64,000 nt of DNA, from assembly GCA_024515975.1 (NCBI GenBank), contig JAMSKV010000002.1, positions 248,001 through 312,000 of the forward strand. The letters are read 5' to 3'. Of this stretch, positions 48,422 to 56,479 are shown piece after piece; position 1 is the stretch's first letter, and every line of letters begins with the position of its first letter. The notes beneath the pieces are model-generated. The model was not told the origin of the DNA. It worked only from the letters and a program-made list of their open reading frames with translations, and ran no database searches. This DNA comes from Endosaccharibacter trunci. Lineage in GTDB: Bacteria > Pseudomonadota > Alphaproteobacteria > Acetobacterales > Acetobacteraceae. The position numbers and the translations under genes were made by a program.

Positions 48422-49371
48422 CACAGCGATTGAGCCGCCGCGGTGACCTGACCGCAGGACAGCCTGTTCCGGACGTCGCCGGTCGCCATCAGCGGCCCGG
48501 GGGGCCAATGCTCTTGGCGAATATCACGCCCCAGGCCGGCCCGATTGTCATTTCACGGCTGGTGCACGCTCGACCGACACCGGATCTGATCCTGGCGACG
48601 CATCCCGAAGACGCCCTCGAGTTCCACATTCCATTGGTCGAGAATCGCCATCCCGATCTTCGCTATGGAGAGAAGCGGGTTGCTGCCGGAGGTGCTTGCC
48701 GACCGGGCTGGAGCTACCTCGTGGATCTCAATGCCGGACCGACCCTTCGGCTCGATCAGCCTCTCGACCATGTCTGCGTGTATATGTCACGCGCCACGCT
48801 GAACGCCTTGGCCTATGAAAACGGGCGTCGCCGCGTTCGGGATATCGCGCAACCATCCTTCGGTGCGCCCGACCCCGTGATGTTCCACCTCGCACAGACA
48901 TTGTTGCCTGCTCTGGCGTCACCGGAGACGGCGAGCCGTCTGTTCGTCGAATATGTCTCTCTTGCTTTCTACGAGCACATCATCGCCACTTACGGCTCGC
49001 TCGCCGCAGCTGGACGTCGACGCAGGGCTTCGCTGACATCATGGCAGGTGCGTCGGGTGACTGATTGTGCCGAGGCGACTCTCGCGGCAAGCCCTTCGAT
49101 TGCCGACCTCGCACGTGAATGCAATCTGTCGGCGAGCCATTTCTCTTCAGCCTTCAGGCACACCTTTGGAGTTACGCCTCATCAATGGTTGCTGAAACGA
49201 AGAGTTGAACGTGCGAAGACCATGCTGCGCAACACAGAAGCGAGTCTGGCGTCGATCGCTTCCGATTGTGGGTTTTCCGATCAAAGTCATTTCTCGCGCG
49301 TCTTTGCTCGCTTCGAGCACGATACTCCAAGCGATTGGCGACGTCGTCATCATCCGCTTGGAAAAGGATGA
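48418..49371 (+). CDS. AraC-family transcriptional regulator
   Basis: 317 residues from a GTG overlapping the channel gene (GTGA). The C-terminal third carries two helix-turn-helix units: PSIADLARECNLSASHFSSAFRHTFGVTPHQWLLKRRVERAKTML is the first with its linker (quoted in part: LARECNLSASHFSSAF), and ASDCGFSDQSHFSRVF is the second. The N-terminal 180 residues form an effector domain of AraC-binding type. As the last gene of the SDR-RND operon, it may activate the operon in response to a pump substrate, acting opposite to the TetR protein. The first 30 residues may be dispensable; ATG 48508 is an alternative start. Confidence 0.88.
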   Translation: MTQRLSRRGDLTAGQPVPDVAGRHQRPGGPMLLANITPQAGPIVISRLVHARPTPDLILATHPEDALEFHIPLVENRHPDLRYGEKRVAAGGACRPGWSYLVDLNAGPTLRLDQPLDHVCVYMSRATLNALAYENGRRRVRDIAQPSFGAPDPVMFHLAQTLLPALASPETASRLFVEYVSLAFYEHIIATYGSLAAAGRRRRASLTSWQVRRVTDCAEATLAASPSIADLARECNLSASHFSSAFRHTFGVTPHQWLLKRRVERAKTMLRNTEASLASIASDCGFSDQSHFSRVFARFEHDTPSDWRRRHHPLGKG

Positions 49372-49424
49372 CGGCTCGATACGGATTTCCTCGATCGTGG
49401 CTATTGCCATGCGGGTTTTATATA

Positions 49425-50276
49425 CTAGGTTGAGAACCTGATCAGCCTATTGATATTTATACGCCACTCTGATTCCCTTGGGTTTATTGGAGGGAGACAG
49501 GTATGAGCGATCCGGACTGGTTGAGTGATGAGGCGTGGGGGGCTCTGGAGCCTCATCTGCCAAAGAACCGGCCGGGTGCGCCGCGTGTCGACGACCGCCG
49601 CGTCATCAGCGGCATCCTGCACGTGCTGCGTTCGGGGTGCCGGTGGAAGGATTGTCCGCCCGAGTTCGGGCCTGCAACGACGATCTACAATCGCTACAAC
49701 CGATGGAGCGCGCAGGGCCTGTGGCACAAGCTGTTCGCCCGATTGGCGGCGGCCGGAAACATCCCGGACGAGTTGAGCATCGACGGCACGCATGCGAAGG
49801 CCCATCGCTCTGCGGCTGGGTCAAAAAAGGGGAGTAGGCGCAGGCGATCGGCCGGTCACGGGGTGGACGGACAAGCAAGATCCACGCTTTGGCCCACGCT
49901 GAAGGCTAGCCGATTGCCTTTGTCCTGACACCCGGAAATGTCGCAGACATTAGCGTTGCAGCCACACTGCTCGAAGATGTCCCCCGCCAACTCGCCCGTT
50001 GGCCGACAAGGCTTATGACGCTGATCACCTCCGCAAGCAGCTCGAGGCGGCCGGAACAGAGGTCGTCATTCCTTCCAACGCAAGCCGACGTCACCCGTAT
50101 CCACTCAACCGAGTCGCATACCGGCGCCGTAATGTCATCGCGCGCATGGTCTGCCGCATGAAAGACTGGCGTCGGATCGCCACCCGCTACGACAGGCTCG
50201 CCAGAAACTACCTCTCAGCCATCGCGCTCGTCGCAACCAGCTGCTTTTGGTTGAGCTGATTGAGGCGGCAACCTAG
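49425..50276 (+). mobile_element. IS5-family (IS427-like) insertion sequence, decayed
   Basis: Ends are CTAGGTTGAGAACCTGATCAGC (49425-) and its imperfect inverted counterpart finishing at 50276 (15 of 22 positions match). Both ends sit in CTAG, so the TA duplication typical of the IS427 group can be read at each side. About 850 bp is the normal size. The transposase inside is interrupted (see separate entry), so this copy cannot move by itself. It lies at the right side of the accessory region. Confidence 0.85.
49503..50259 (+). pseudogene. IS5-family transposase, frameshifted and with stop codons
   Basis: The N-terminal DUF4096 part (SDPDWLSDEAWGALEPHLPK to IDGTHAKAHRSAAGSKKG) is in one frame. 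At TCAAAAAAGGGG (about 49821-49832) there is an A-AAA-AAG slippery heptamer in register for a -1 shift, as used by IS5-group orfA/orfB. In the -1 frame the continuation AQAIGRSRGGRTSKIHAL...PIAFVLTPGNVADISVAATLLEDV is recognisable but contains TAG at 49835-49837 and a second TAG further on. Another frameshift before 49999 leads to DKAYDADHLRKQLEAAGTEVV and the DDE-domain end. It is therefore a dead copy. Confidence 0.85.
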
Positions 50277-50750
50277 AGGGCTATAGCGTAGAGATAGTTC
50301 TCATCGTCACCCGGCGCGGCGCCCGCTCTCCTTATGCCCGGCACCGGTTTGAAGAGTGGTTTGGCAATCCATGGCGATTGCCCCGATGTCGCACAATATT
50401 TCTGCTTCGGTCCGCGTTGTCTGTAAAAGAACGAAGAACATTTCGGGGAAAAGGCGATTCGCCGGAATTTTGCTTTTGCGGAGCCTCCTAGCTTGGCATT
50501 GGATCTTCGAGATACAGGCGCGAAGGGGATTCCGTCCGTCAGGTTCGCATGTTGGTGAGCTGCGGAACGTTTCCATAGCGGCATTCTCCAACGCTTTCGC
50601 AACGGCTGCCAAAGCGTGGCTGTCTTTCCGAATGCTTCACGACAACGGAACGGCCCCGCTGGTCAACCTTTTGCCAGGGAGGGAACGTTTGTGGAAACTG
50701 CCAAATCGCATCGACGCGCTTTGCATGATGAGATAGAGAGATATTGATCG
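50277..50750. other. Gene-poor stretch between the IS and the LLM oxidoreductase
   Basis: 474 bp of lower GC without a convincing gene. Open frames on both strands (126 codons at most) have no recognisable family and no ribosome site. It is probably the right margin of the accessory region. No copy of the tRNA-Arg 3' end could be found here by eye. GATGAGATAGAGAGATATTGATCG precedes the next start. Confidence 0.4.
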
Positions 50751-51773
50751 ATGGGCAAGAATCTGGGCTTCCTCTCCTTCGGCCACTGGTCGCCCTCGCC
50801 GCAGTCGCAGGCGCGCTCCGCTGCCGACGTGCTGCTGCAATCGATCGAGCTCGCCGAAGCAGCCGAGCAGCTCGGCCTCGATGGCGCCTATTACCGCGTG
50901 CATCATTTCGCCCGCCAGCTCGCATCGCCGTTTCCGCTGCTCGCCGCCGTCGGTGCCAGGACCAAGCGCATCGAGATCGGCACCGGCGTGATCGACATGC
51001 GCTACGAGAACCCGTTCTACATGGCCGAGGATGCAGGCGCCGCCGACCTGATCTCCGGCGGGCGCCTCCAGCTCGGTCTCAGCCGCGGCTCGCCGGAACA
51101 GGTGATCGAAGGCTGGCGCCATTTCGGCTACGCGCCCGCCGAAGGGCAGAGCGATGCCGATATGGGACGGCAGCACGCCGAACTCTTCCTGGACCTCCTC
51201 CAGGGCAAAGGCTTCGCGCGGCCCAACCCGCGGCCGATGTTCCCCAACCCGCCCGGCCTGCTGCGTCTCGAACCGTTTTCCGAGGGCCTGCGCGAACGGA
51301 TCTGGTGGGGCTCCGGCTCGGACGCGACCGCCATCTGGGCCGCGCGCATGGGCATGAACCTGCAAAGCTCGACCCTCAAGGACGACGAGACCGGCGAACC
51401 GTTCCACATCCAGCAGGCGCGTCAGATACGGGCCTATCGCCAGGCCTGGGCGGCGGCCGGACACGCTAGGACGCCGCGCGTCTCGGTCAGCCGTTCCATC
51501 TTCGCATTGGTGAACGATCGCGACCGCGCCTATTTCGGCGGTCGGACAGATGTCGATCACGTCGGCATGCTGGACGAGACCACGCGCGCCATCTTCGGCC
51601 GCTCCTATGCCGCGGAGCCGGACGTGCTGGTGGAACAGCTTCGCCAGGACCAGGCGATCGCCGAGGCCGATACGTTGCTGCTGACCGTGCCGAACCAGCT
51701 CGGCGTCGCCTACAACGCACACGTGATCGAGGCGATCCTCCAGCATGTCGCGCCGGCGCTCGGCTGGCGCTGA
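50751..51773 (+). CDS. LLM-class flavin-dependent oxidoreductase
   Basis: 340 residues with the luciferase-like monooxygenase TIM-barrel pattern: FLSFGHW at strand 1, IELAEAAEQLGLDGAYYRVHHF, KRIEIGTGVIDMRYENPFYMAED, and GGRLQLGLSRGSPEQVIEGW. Members use FMNH2 supplied by a reductase to oxidise small organic molecules, among them sulfonates and amines; the precise substrate is unknown. The gene has high GC like the core part of the window and marks the return from the accessory region. The next gene starts 105 bp later. Confidence 0.88.
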   Translation: MGKNLGFLSFGHWSPSPQSQARSAADVLLQSIELAEAAEQLGLDGAYYRVHHFARQLASPFPLLAAVGARTKRIEIGTGVIDMRYENPFYMAEDAGAADLISGGRLQLGLSRGSPEQVIEGWRHFGYAPAEGQSDADMGRQHAELFLDLLQGKGFARPNPRPMFPNPPGLLRLEPFSEGLRERIWWGSGSDATAIWAARMGMNLQSSTLKDDETGEPFHIQQARQIRAYRQAWAAAGHARTPRVSVSRSIFALVNDRDRAYFGGRTDVDHVGMLDETTRAIFGRSYAAEPDVLVEQLRQDQAIAEADTLLLTVPNQLGVAYNAHVIEAILQHVAPALGWR

Positions 51774-51878
51774 GCACACGGCCCGGCGGCCGGGCGCGTT
51801 CACGGTTTCATGTTCCGGTCGAACCGTGGCCGCCACGCCCCGTTCGGCGCCGGAGACATGCCGAATGGAGCGCACGCC

Positions 51879-52754
51879 ATGACCACAGACCCGCGCACAC
51901 GCTTTCCCGAACCGCCTTTCGCGGCGCAGTCGCAGGACTTTCCCGGTTTGTCGGCGAGAATGAAGCCGGAGCCGGATTCGGGCGAGCAGTCCTACAAGGG
52001 GTCCGGCAAGCTTGCAGGAAAAATCGCCCTGATCACGGGCGGCGATTCAGGCATCGGCCGTGCCGTCGCCATCGCCTATGCCCGCGAGGGCGCCGATGTG
52101 GCGATCTCCTATCTCGAGGAGGAAAGCGAGGATGCGCGCTACACCGAGCGTTTCGTCCGGGAGGCGGGTCGCGAATGCCTGCTGCTGCCAGGCGACATCG
52201 CCACCGTGGCCCAGTCCCACGCCATCGTCGCCCAGACGGTGGAACGGTTCGGTCGCCTCGACGTGCTGGTCAACAACGCCGCGTTCCAGGCGACACGGGC
52301 GTCGCTGGACGAGATCAGCGAGGAAGAATGGGACCGCACCTTCCAGGTGAACATCAACGCGATGTTCTACGTGACCAAGGCTGCGGCAAAGCATTTGAAG
52401 CCGGGATCGTCGATCGTCAACACGTCGTCCGTGAATTCGAAACATCCGATGCCGAGTCTGCTGGCCTATTCGGCGACAAAGGCTGCCATCGCGAATTTCA
52501 CCGTCGGCCTCTCTCAGATGCTGGCAGAGAAGGGTATCCGCGTGAACGCCGTGCTGCCGGGCCCGGTCTGGACACCGTTCATCGTCACCGGCATGGGCGA
52601 GGACAGCGTGGTCTCGTTCGGCGAGCAATCGGCCATGAGCCGCCCGGGCCAGCCGGCCGAGTTGGCCCCGGCCTACGTGCATCTGGCGGCGGATGAAAGC
52701 TCCTACACCACGGGTGCGCTGTATCCGGTCCATGGCGGCATGGCGATCTTCTGA
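51879..52754 (+). CDS. SDR-family oxidoreductase, general-stress (YhdF/YhxC) type
   Basis: 291 residues from ATG 51879 (GGAG 9 bases before). A 45-residue N-terminal extension (FPEPPFAAQSQDFPGL...MKPEPDSGEQSYKG) precedes the fold, as in the YhxC/Gsp39 group. Cofactor loop GGDSGIGRAVAIAYAREGAD, NNAA motif VLVNNAAFQAT, catalytic YSATKAAIANF. These SDRs are abundant and stress-induced in several bacteria; the physiological substrate is not known. It may form a group with the downstream DUF985 gene (85 bp). Confidence 0.92.
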   Translation: MTTDPRTRFPEPPFAAQSQDFPGLSARMKPEPDSGEQSYKGSGKLAGKIALITGGDSGIGRAVAIAYAREGADVAISYLEEESEDARYTERFVREAGRECLLLPGDIATVAQSHAIVAQTVERFGRLDVLVNNAAFQATRASLDEISEEEWDRTFQVNINAMFYVTKAAAKHLKPGSSIVNTSSVNSKHPMPSLLAYSATKAAIANFTVGLSQMLAEKGIRVNAVLPGPVWTPFIVTGMGEDSVVSFGEQSAMSRPGQPAELAPAYVHLAADESSYTTGALYPVHGGMAIF

Positions 52755-52839
52755 CGCCGGCTTTTCGTTGGTGGAGGAAGAGGATTTCTTTCTGAGAAGA
52801 AGACCCTTTCTCCCCCAACCGGCAACGGAGCCCCCGCCC

Positions 52840-53304
52840 ATGATCGACCTGCGCGACCCGTCGCTCGACCCGCATGACGTCATCGCGGCGCTTCGGCTGC
52901 AACCGCACCCCGAAGGCGGCCATTTCCGTGAAACCTGGCGCGATGTCCCGCCGGACGGCAGCCGTGGCGCCTCGACGGCAATCCTGTTCCTGCTCGGCTT
53001 GGATGAACTCAGCGCGTGGCACCGCGTGGACGCCGACGAGCTGTGGTTTTGGCAGGCCGGTGGACCGCTTTCCCTGACGACCTCCCCCGATGGCCACGAC
53101 GCGGAAGCACGGACCCTCGGCCCGGACGCCGGCCTCGGCCAGTATTTGCAAGCCGTCGTGCCGCGTCAGCACTGGCAATGCGCCGTGTCGCTCGGACGCT
53201 GGACCCTGGTCTCCTGCGTGGTCGCTCCGGCCTTTTCCTTCGAAGGTTTCGAGCTGGCTCCGCCCGGCTGGCGTCCGACGCCCCGGCCGAAAGGCGCGCG
53301 ATAA
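52840..53304 (+). CDS. DUF985-family cupin protein
   Basis: 154 residues. The N-terminus LRLQPHPEGGHFRETW and the segment LGLDELSAWHRVDADELWFWQAGGPLSLT are the conserved first and second motifs of the DUF985 (cupin 5) family, with WHRVDADE as probable ligand-binding strand. No enzymatic role is established as far as I know. It starts 85 bp after the stress-type SDR, on the same strand, with a CGGAG ribosome site. Confidence 0.85.
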   Translation: MIDLRDPSLDPHDVIAALRLQPHPEGGHFRETWRDVPPDGSRGASTAILFLLGLDELSAWHRVDADELWFWQAGGPLSLTTSPDGHDAEARTLGPDAGLGQYLQAVVPRQHWQCAVSLGRWTLVSCVVAPAFSFEGFELAPPGWRPTPRPKGAR

Positions 53305-53450
53305 CCTATCCGTTCGGTGCGACGCGACATGCCGGCAGGGCATCGGCATGTGGCGACCGAGAACCCGACGCTTTCCGAAGGATCGTCTCGGTTGATGTTG
53401 CCCGGGCGGGTATCGTCTGTCTTTCTGATCGAAAGCGTAAGGATTTCGGG

Positions 53451-53852
53451 GTGAAAACTCTTTCTGGCCTCCACCATGTCGGCATCGTCGTCGAGGACAT
53501 CGAGGCAAGTGCGCAGTGGTACGCCGAGCATCTGGGATTCGAGCGTCTCTACGGGTTCAGCCGGCCCGGGGTCCAGGCGGTATTCCTGGGCCTTGGCGCG
53601 CTCCGTCTGGAGTTCTTCCAGAACGAGAACGCGGCACCGATGGCCGACGAGCGACGCCGGCCCGAGACGAACCTGAGGATCGGTGGGATCAACCATTTCG
53701 CGATCGAGGTTGCCGACCTCGATGCGACTTTGCAGGCTCTGACTGCTCGGGGTGTCGCGGTCGTTTTTCCGCCACGGGACGTTCCGAACAGCGGCGGCAG
53801 CCGGTATGCCTTCATTCACGATAACGAGCAGATGCTGATCGAGCTCTTCTAG
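53451..53852 (+). CDS. VOC-family (glyoxalase/dioxygenase superfamily) protein
   Basis: 133 residues from a GTG at 53451, with AAGGA 7-8 bases before it. Two beta-alpha-beta-beta-beta units of the vicinal-oxygen-chelate fold are seen: LSGLHHVGIVVEDIEASAQWYAEHLG and GINHFAIEVADLDATLQALTARG. Metal ligand candidates are His in LHHVG, Glu in RLEFF, His in INHF and Glu in MLIELF. The substrate is unknown; lactoylglutathione lyase or a fosfomycin-resistance-like role would be guesses. It stands alone between the cupin and the shikimate-dehydrogenase-like gene. Confidence 0.85.
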   Translation: MKTLSGLHHVGIVVEDIEASAQWYAEHLGFERLYGFSRPGVQAVFLGLGALRLEFFQNENAAPMADERRRPETNLRIGGINHFAIEVADLDATLQALTARGVAVVFPPRDVPNSGGSRYAFIHDNEQMLIELF

Positions 53853-54069
53853 CCTGCATAGAACGAAAGCCGCTCTCAGCCGCGGACGTCCCGGATGACG
53901 GAACGTCGCCGGTCTGGAGGAGAGCATCCCCGTCTTTTGAGCGCCCATGATCACGGTTTCTCCGGACGGCGTCCGGGCCGCTGCTCCAGCTTTGGTCGAT
54001 GCGCCAAATTCGCTACAGACTGGGATCGCCTCCCAGTCGGGGCGCAACCTCTCGGACAAGGATCGATCC

Positions 54070-54903
54070 ATGCCCCGTCCGCCGATCAGCAAGACGACCC
54101 TGCTGTGCATGTCCCTGTCGGCCCGTCCAGGCAATTTCGGCACCCGGTTCCAGAACCATCTCTATGAGGCGTTGGGGCTCGATTTTCTCTACAAGGCCTT
54201 CACCACCACCGATCTCGCGGCGGCGGTCGGCGGCATACGTGCGCTGGGGATCCGCGGCTGCGCGATCTCCATGCCGTTCAAGGAAGCCTGCATCCCGATG
54301 CTGGACAGCCTGGATGAGTCCGCCTCGGCGATCGGCGCCGTGAACACCATCGTCAACGATCTCGATCCGGTGGCGCCCCGGCTGCGTGGCTACAATACCG
54401 ACTACATCGCTGTGCGCAGCCTGATCGCCCGGCATGGGCTCACGCCGGATATGCGCCTGCTGCTGCGCGGCAGCGGCGGCATGGGGCGTGCGGTCGCCTG
54501 CGCCTTTCGCGATGCGGGCTTCCGCGACGCCCTGCTGCTGGCGCGCAACGAACGGACCGGCAGCGCCCTGGCCGATGCGGCGGGTTTCCGCTGGACCCCG
54601 ACCGAGGCGGGGGCGGAGGCCGATCTGCTGGTCAACGTCACGCCGCTCGGCATGGAAGGCGGTCCGGAGAGCGAGACCTGCGCCTTCGCACCCGAGACCA
54701 TCGCCCGGTCCCGCGCCGTGTTCGATGTGGTGGCGATCCCCAGCGAAACGCCGCTGATCCGCGCGGCTCGCGCCGCCGGCAAGACGGTGATCACCGGCGA
54801 CGCCGTGCTGGTGCTGCAGGGCGTGGAGCAGTTCGTGCTCTACACCGGCCAGCGCCCGGATCCGGTCCTGTGCGATCAGGCGGCAGCGGCGGCTTTCGCC
54901 TGA
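54070..54903 (+). CDS. Shikimate 5-dehydrogenase-like protein
   Basis: 277 residues from ATG 54070 (AAGGA just upstream; the longer frame to 53947 has no homology). The substrate domain contains LSARPGNFGTRFQNHLYEALG, SMPFKEACIPMLD with the catalytic Lys, and YNTDYIAV. The cofactor domain has GSGGMGRAVACAFRDAGF, and NVTPLGM closes the active site. The start SLSARPGNFG differs from the usual GxPxxHSxSP of AroE, so it belongs to a divergent subgroup and may act on quinate or a related polyol. Quinate/shikimate oxidation is common in acetic acid bacteria, but by membrane quinoproteins; the role of this soluble enzyme is open. Confidence 0.85.
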   Translation: MPRPPISKTTLLCMSLSARPGNFGTRFQNHLYEALGLDFLYKAFTTTDLAAAVGGIRALGIRGCAISMPFKEACIPMLDSLDESASAIGAVNTIVNDLDPVAPRLRGYNTDYIAVRSLIARHGLTPDMRLLLRGSGGMGRAVACAFRDAGFRDALLLARNERTGSALADAAGFRWTPTEAGAEADLLVNVTPLGMEGGPESETCAFAPETIARSRAVFDVVAIPSETPLIRAARAAGKTVITGDAVLVLQGVEQFVLYTGQRPDPVLCDQAAAAAFA

Positions 54904-54998
54904 AAACCCTCCCGATGCGGATGGCCATGCGCCGGTTGCGACGGAACAGGGCAGGTGCTAGCGCTCGAAAAATGAAACCACTGTTTTAGGGAGAGATC

Positions 54999-55337
54999 AT
55001 GGTGCGTGTGGCTGGAACAGGATCCAGGGGAAACAGGGCCGTGATGGCGCCGGCCGCCCTTTTCGGCGTGGCTCTGCTTCTGGCCGGTTGCGGCCATTCC
55101 AAATCCGGTTCGCCGACCCTGTCCGTGACCTGCGACGGCACCCTGATGCTGGCCGGCGCCACCCAGATCACGGCCGCGTCTGATAATGGCGGCGGTGTCG
55201 CCACGCTCCGGTTTCCCGATCCGGCCAATCCGGGCCAGACCGGAACTCTGCCCGTGCCCGGCGGCCGCTCCTGCGTAATCACTCCGGTCGTGAGCACGGA
55301 TGGCGACCAGCATGGGGCGGCTCAGCCGGGCCATTGA
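54999..55337 (+). CDS. Small lipoprotein of unknown function
   Basis: 112 residues. A signal peptide with lipobox LLAGC (Cys31; ATG 55044 would give a more usual 15-residue leader). The mature part is a Gly/Thr-rich beta-like stretch (LSVTCDGTLMLAGATQITAASDN) with two further Cys (in SVTCDG and GRSCVI) that might form a disulfide. AGGGAGAG precedes the first ATG. The stop overlaps the TTG of the next tiny gene. No family known to me. Confidence 0.65.
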   Translation: MVRVAGTGSRGNRAVMAPAALFGVALLLAGCGHSKSGSPTLSVTCDGTLMLAGATQITAASDNGGGVATLRFPDPANPGQTGTLPVPGGRSCVITPVVSTDGDQHGAAQPGH

Positions 55338-55516
55338 TCGTGCCCTTCGACAGCTTCGGCGCGCCGCCCGAATGGGGCGGACAGGACGAGCCGGCGCCCT
55401 GGACGCGTCGCGACCGTCTCGTGGCGGCAGCGATCGCCCTGGTGCTGGCGGTGATCACGGCCGGCGAATGCGGCGCGCTGGTGCGAAGCTGGGCGGGCCT
55501 GTCGCATGGCGCCTGA
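55334..55516 (+). CDS. Tiny single-pass membrane protein A
   Basis: 60 residues from a TTG that overlaps the lipoprotein stop (TTGA); a GTG two codons later is possible. An acidic/Pro-rich N-terminal tail is followed by TRRD and a helix RLVAAAIALVLAVITAGECGALV that spans the membrane, with a short C-terminal tail. Its RRD...VA...ALVLA.I.A pattern recurs in the next tiny protein. The translational overlap on both sides argues for real expression. The function is unknown. Confidence 0.5.
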   Translation: MIVPFDSFGAPPEWGGQDEPAPWTRRDRLVAAAIALVLAVITAGECGALVRSWAGLSHGA

Positions 55517-55643
55517 CAGCGGGGATCGCGACCGCGCGCCGATGCGCCGGCGGGACTGGGCGGTGGCGATCGGGCTCGCCCTGGTGCTGGCGCTGATCGT
55601 CGCGGCCATCATCCGCAACGGCCTGGCCTATCTGTACGGCTGA
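55506..55643 (+). CDS. Tiny single-pass membrane protein B
   Basis: 45 residues starting inside the end of the previous gene (11 bp overlap). MAPDSGDRDRAPM is followed by RRRDWAVAIGLALVLALIVAAII, a clear membrane helix, and ends in LAYLYG. It seems to be a degenerate repeat of protein A (RRD, then V-A, then ALVLA). It stops 20 bp before the gluconate 5-dehydrogenase gene. Too short for most gene finders; the support is coupling, the charged-then-hydrophobic pattern, and the similarity to its neighbour. Confidence 0.45.
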   Translation: MAPDSGDRDRAPMRRRDWAVAIGLALVLALIVAAIIRNGLAYLYG

Positions 55644-55663
55644 GCGGAGCGGGCAGGGAAGCA

Positions 55664-56440
55664 ATGCCGATGCCGACTCCCGACCTGTTTTCCTTGCAAG
55701 GGCGTCGCGCCCTGGTCACAGGCGGATCGCGCGGCATCGGGCTGACCATCGCACGCGGACTTGCCGCGCACGGCGCCAGGGTGATCCTGAACGGCCGCAG
55801 TTCGGACACGCTGGACGCCGCCCGCGCCGCCCTTCGCGCGGACGGTTTCGAGGCCGACGCGGTGGCGTTCGACGTGACCGACCAGTCTGCGGTGTCCGAC
55901 GCCGTGTCGCGCATCGAGCGCGAACAGGGGCCGATCGACATCCTGGTCAACAATGCCGGCCTGCAGCGACGCGCGCCGCTGGAGGATTTCACCCGCGCCG
56001 ACTGGGACACGCTTCTGTCCACCAACATCAGTGCCGTGTTCTTCGCGGCGCAGGCAGTGGCGCGACATATGCTCGGGCGCGGGCGCGGCAAGATCATCAA
56101 CATCTGTTCGGTGCAGAGCGAGCTCGCCCGGCCCAACATCGCGCCCTACACCGCCACCAAGGGCGCGGTGCGCAACCTCACGCGCGGCATGGCCACGGAC
56201 TGGGCGAAGCACGGTCTGCAGATCAACGGTCTGGCGCCGGGCTATTTCGAGACCGAGATGAACGATGCGCTGGTGCGCGACGCGGCCTTCACAGACTGGC
56301 TCTGCAAGCGCACGCCGGCGGCGCGCTGGGGCCGGGTGGAGGAACTGGTGGGCGCCGCCGTGTTCCTGGCCTCGGACGCGTCCAGCTTCGTCAACGGCCA
56401 CATGCTGACGGTGGATGGCGGGATCTCGATCTCGCTCTAG
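55664..56440 (+). CDS. gno: Gluconate 5-dehydrogenase (SDR family)
   Basis: 258 residues. It strongly resembles the NADP-dependent gluconate 5-dehydrogenase of Gluconobacter, which interconverts gluconate and 5-ketogluconate: PDLFSLQGRRALVTGGSRGIG at the start, NNAGLQRRAPLEDF, KIINICSVQSELARPNIAPY with Tyr162 and Lys166 (YTATK), and GLAPGYFETEMND. The Arg in VILNGRSSD after strand 2 fits NADP(H). It starts 20 bp behind tiny gene B and is followed after 39 bp by a gluconate permease, so uptake and oxidation/reduction of (keto)gluconate are encoded together. Cytosolic 5-ketogluconate reduction to gluconate followed by GntK is a likely physiological direction. Confidence 0.93.
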   Translation: MPMPTPDLFSLQGRRALVTGGSRGIGLTIARGLAAHGARVILNGRSSDTLDAARAALRADGFEADAVAFDVTDQSAVSDAVSRIEREQGPIDILVNNAGLQRRAPLEDFTRADWDTLLSTNISAVFFAAQAVARHMLGRGRGKIINICSVQSELARPNIAPYTATKGAVRNLTRGMATDWAKHGLQINGLAPGYFETEMNDALVRDAAFTDWLCKRTPAARWGRVEELVGAAVFLASDASSFVNGHMLTVDGGISISL

Positions 56441-56479
56441 TCTGCGCACAAGACCAATCGGGGGCGTCGGGATTCCAGC

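Noticed and set aside
50356..50736. 126-codon plus-strand frame beside the IS
   Set aside because: No homology pattern, atypical composition, no ribosome site; probably non-coding margin of the island.
50277..50750. Search for a second attachment site matching the tRNA-Arg 3' end at the right island border
   Set aside because: No convincing copy of GGGTTCGAATCCC or its neighbours could be found by eye, so island ends are not claimed as att sites.
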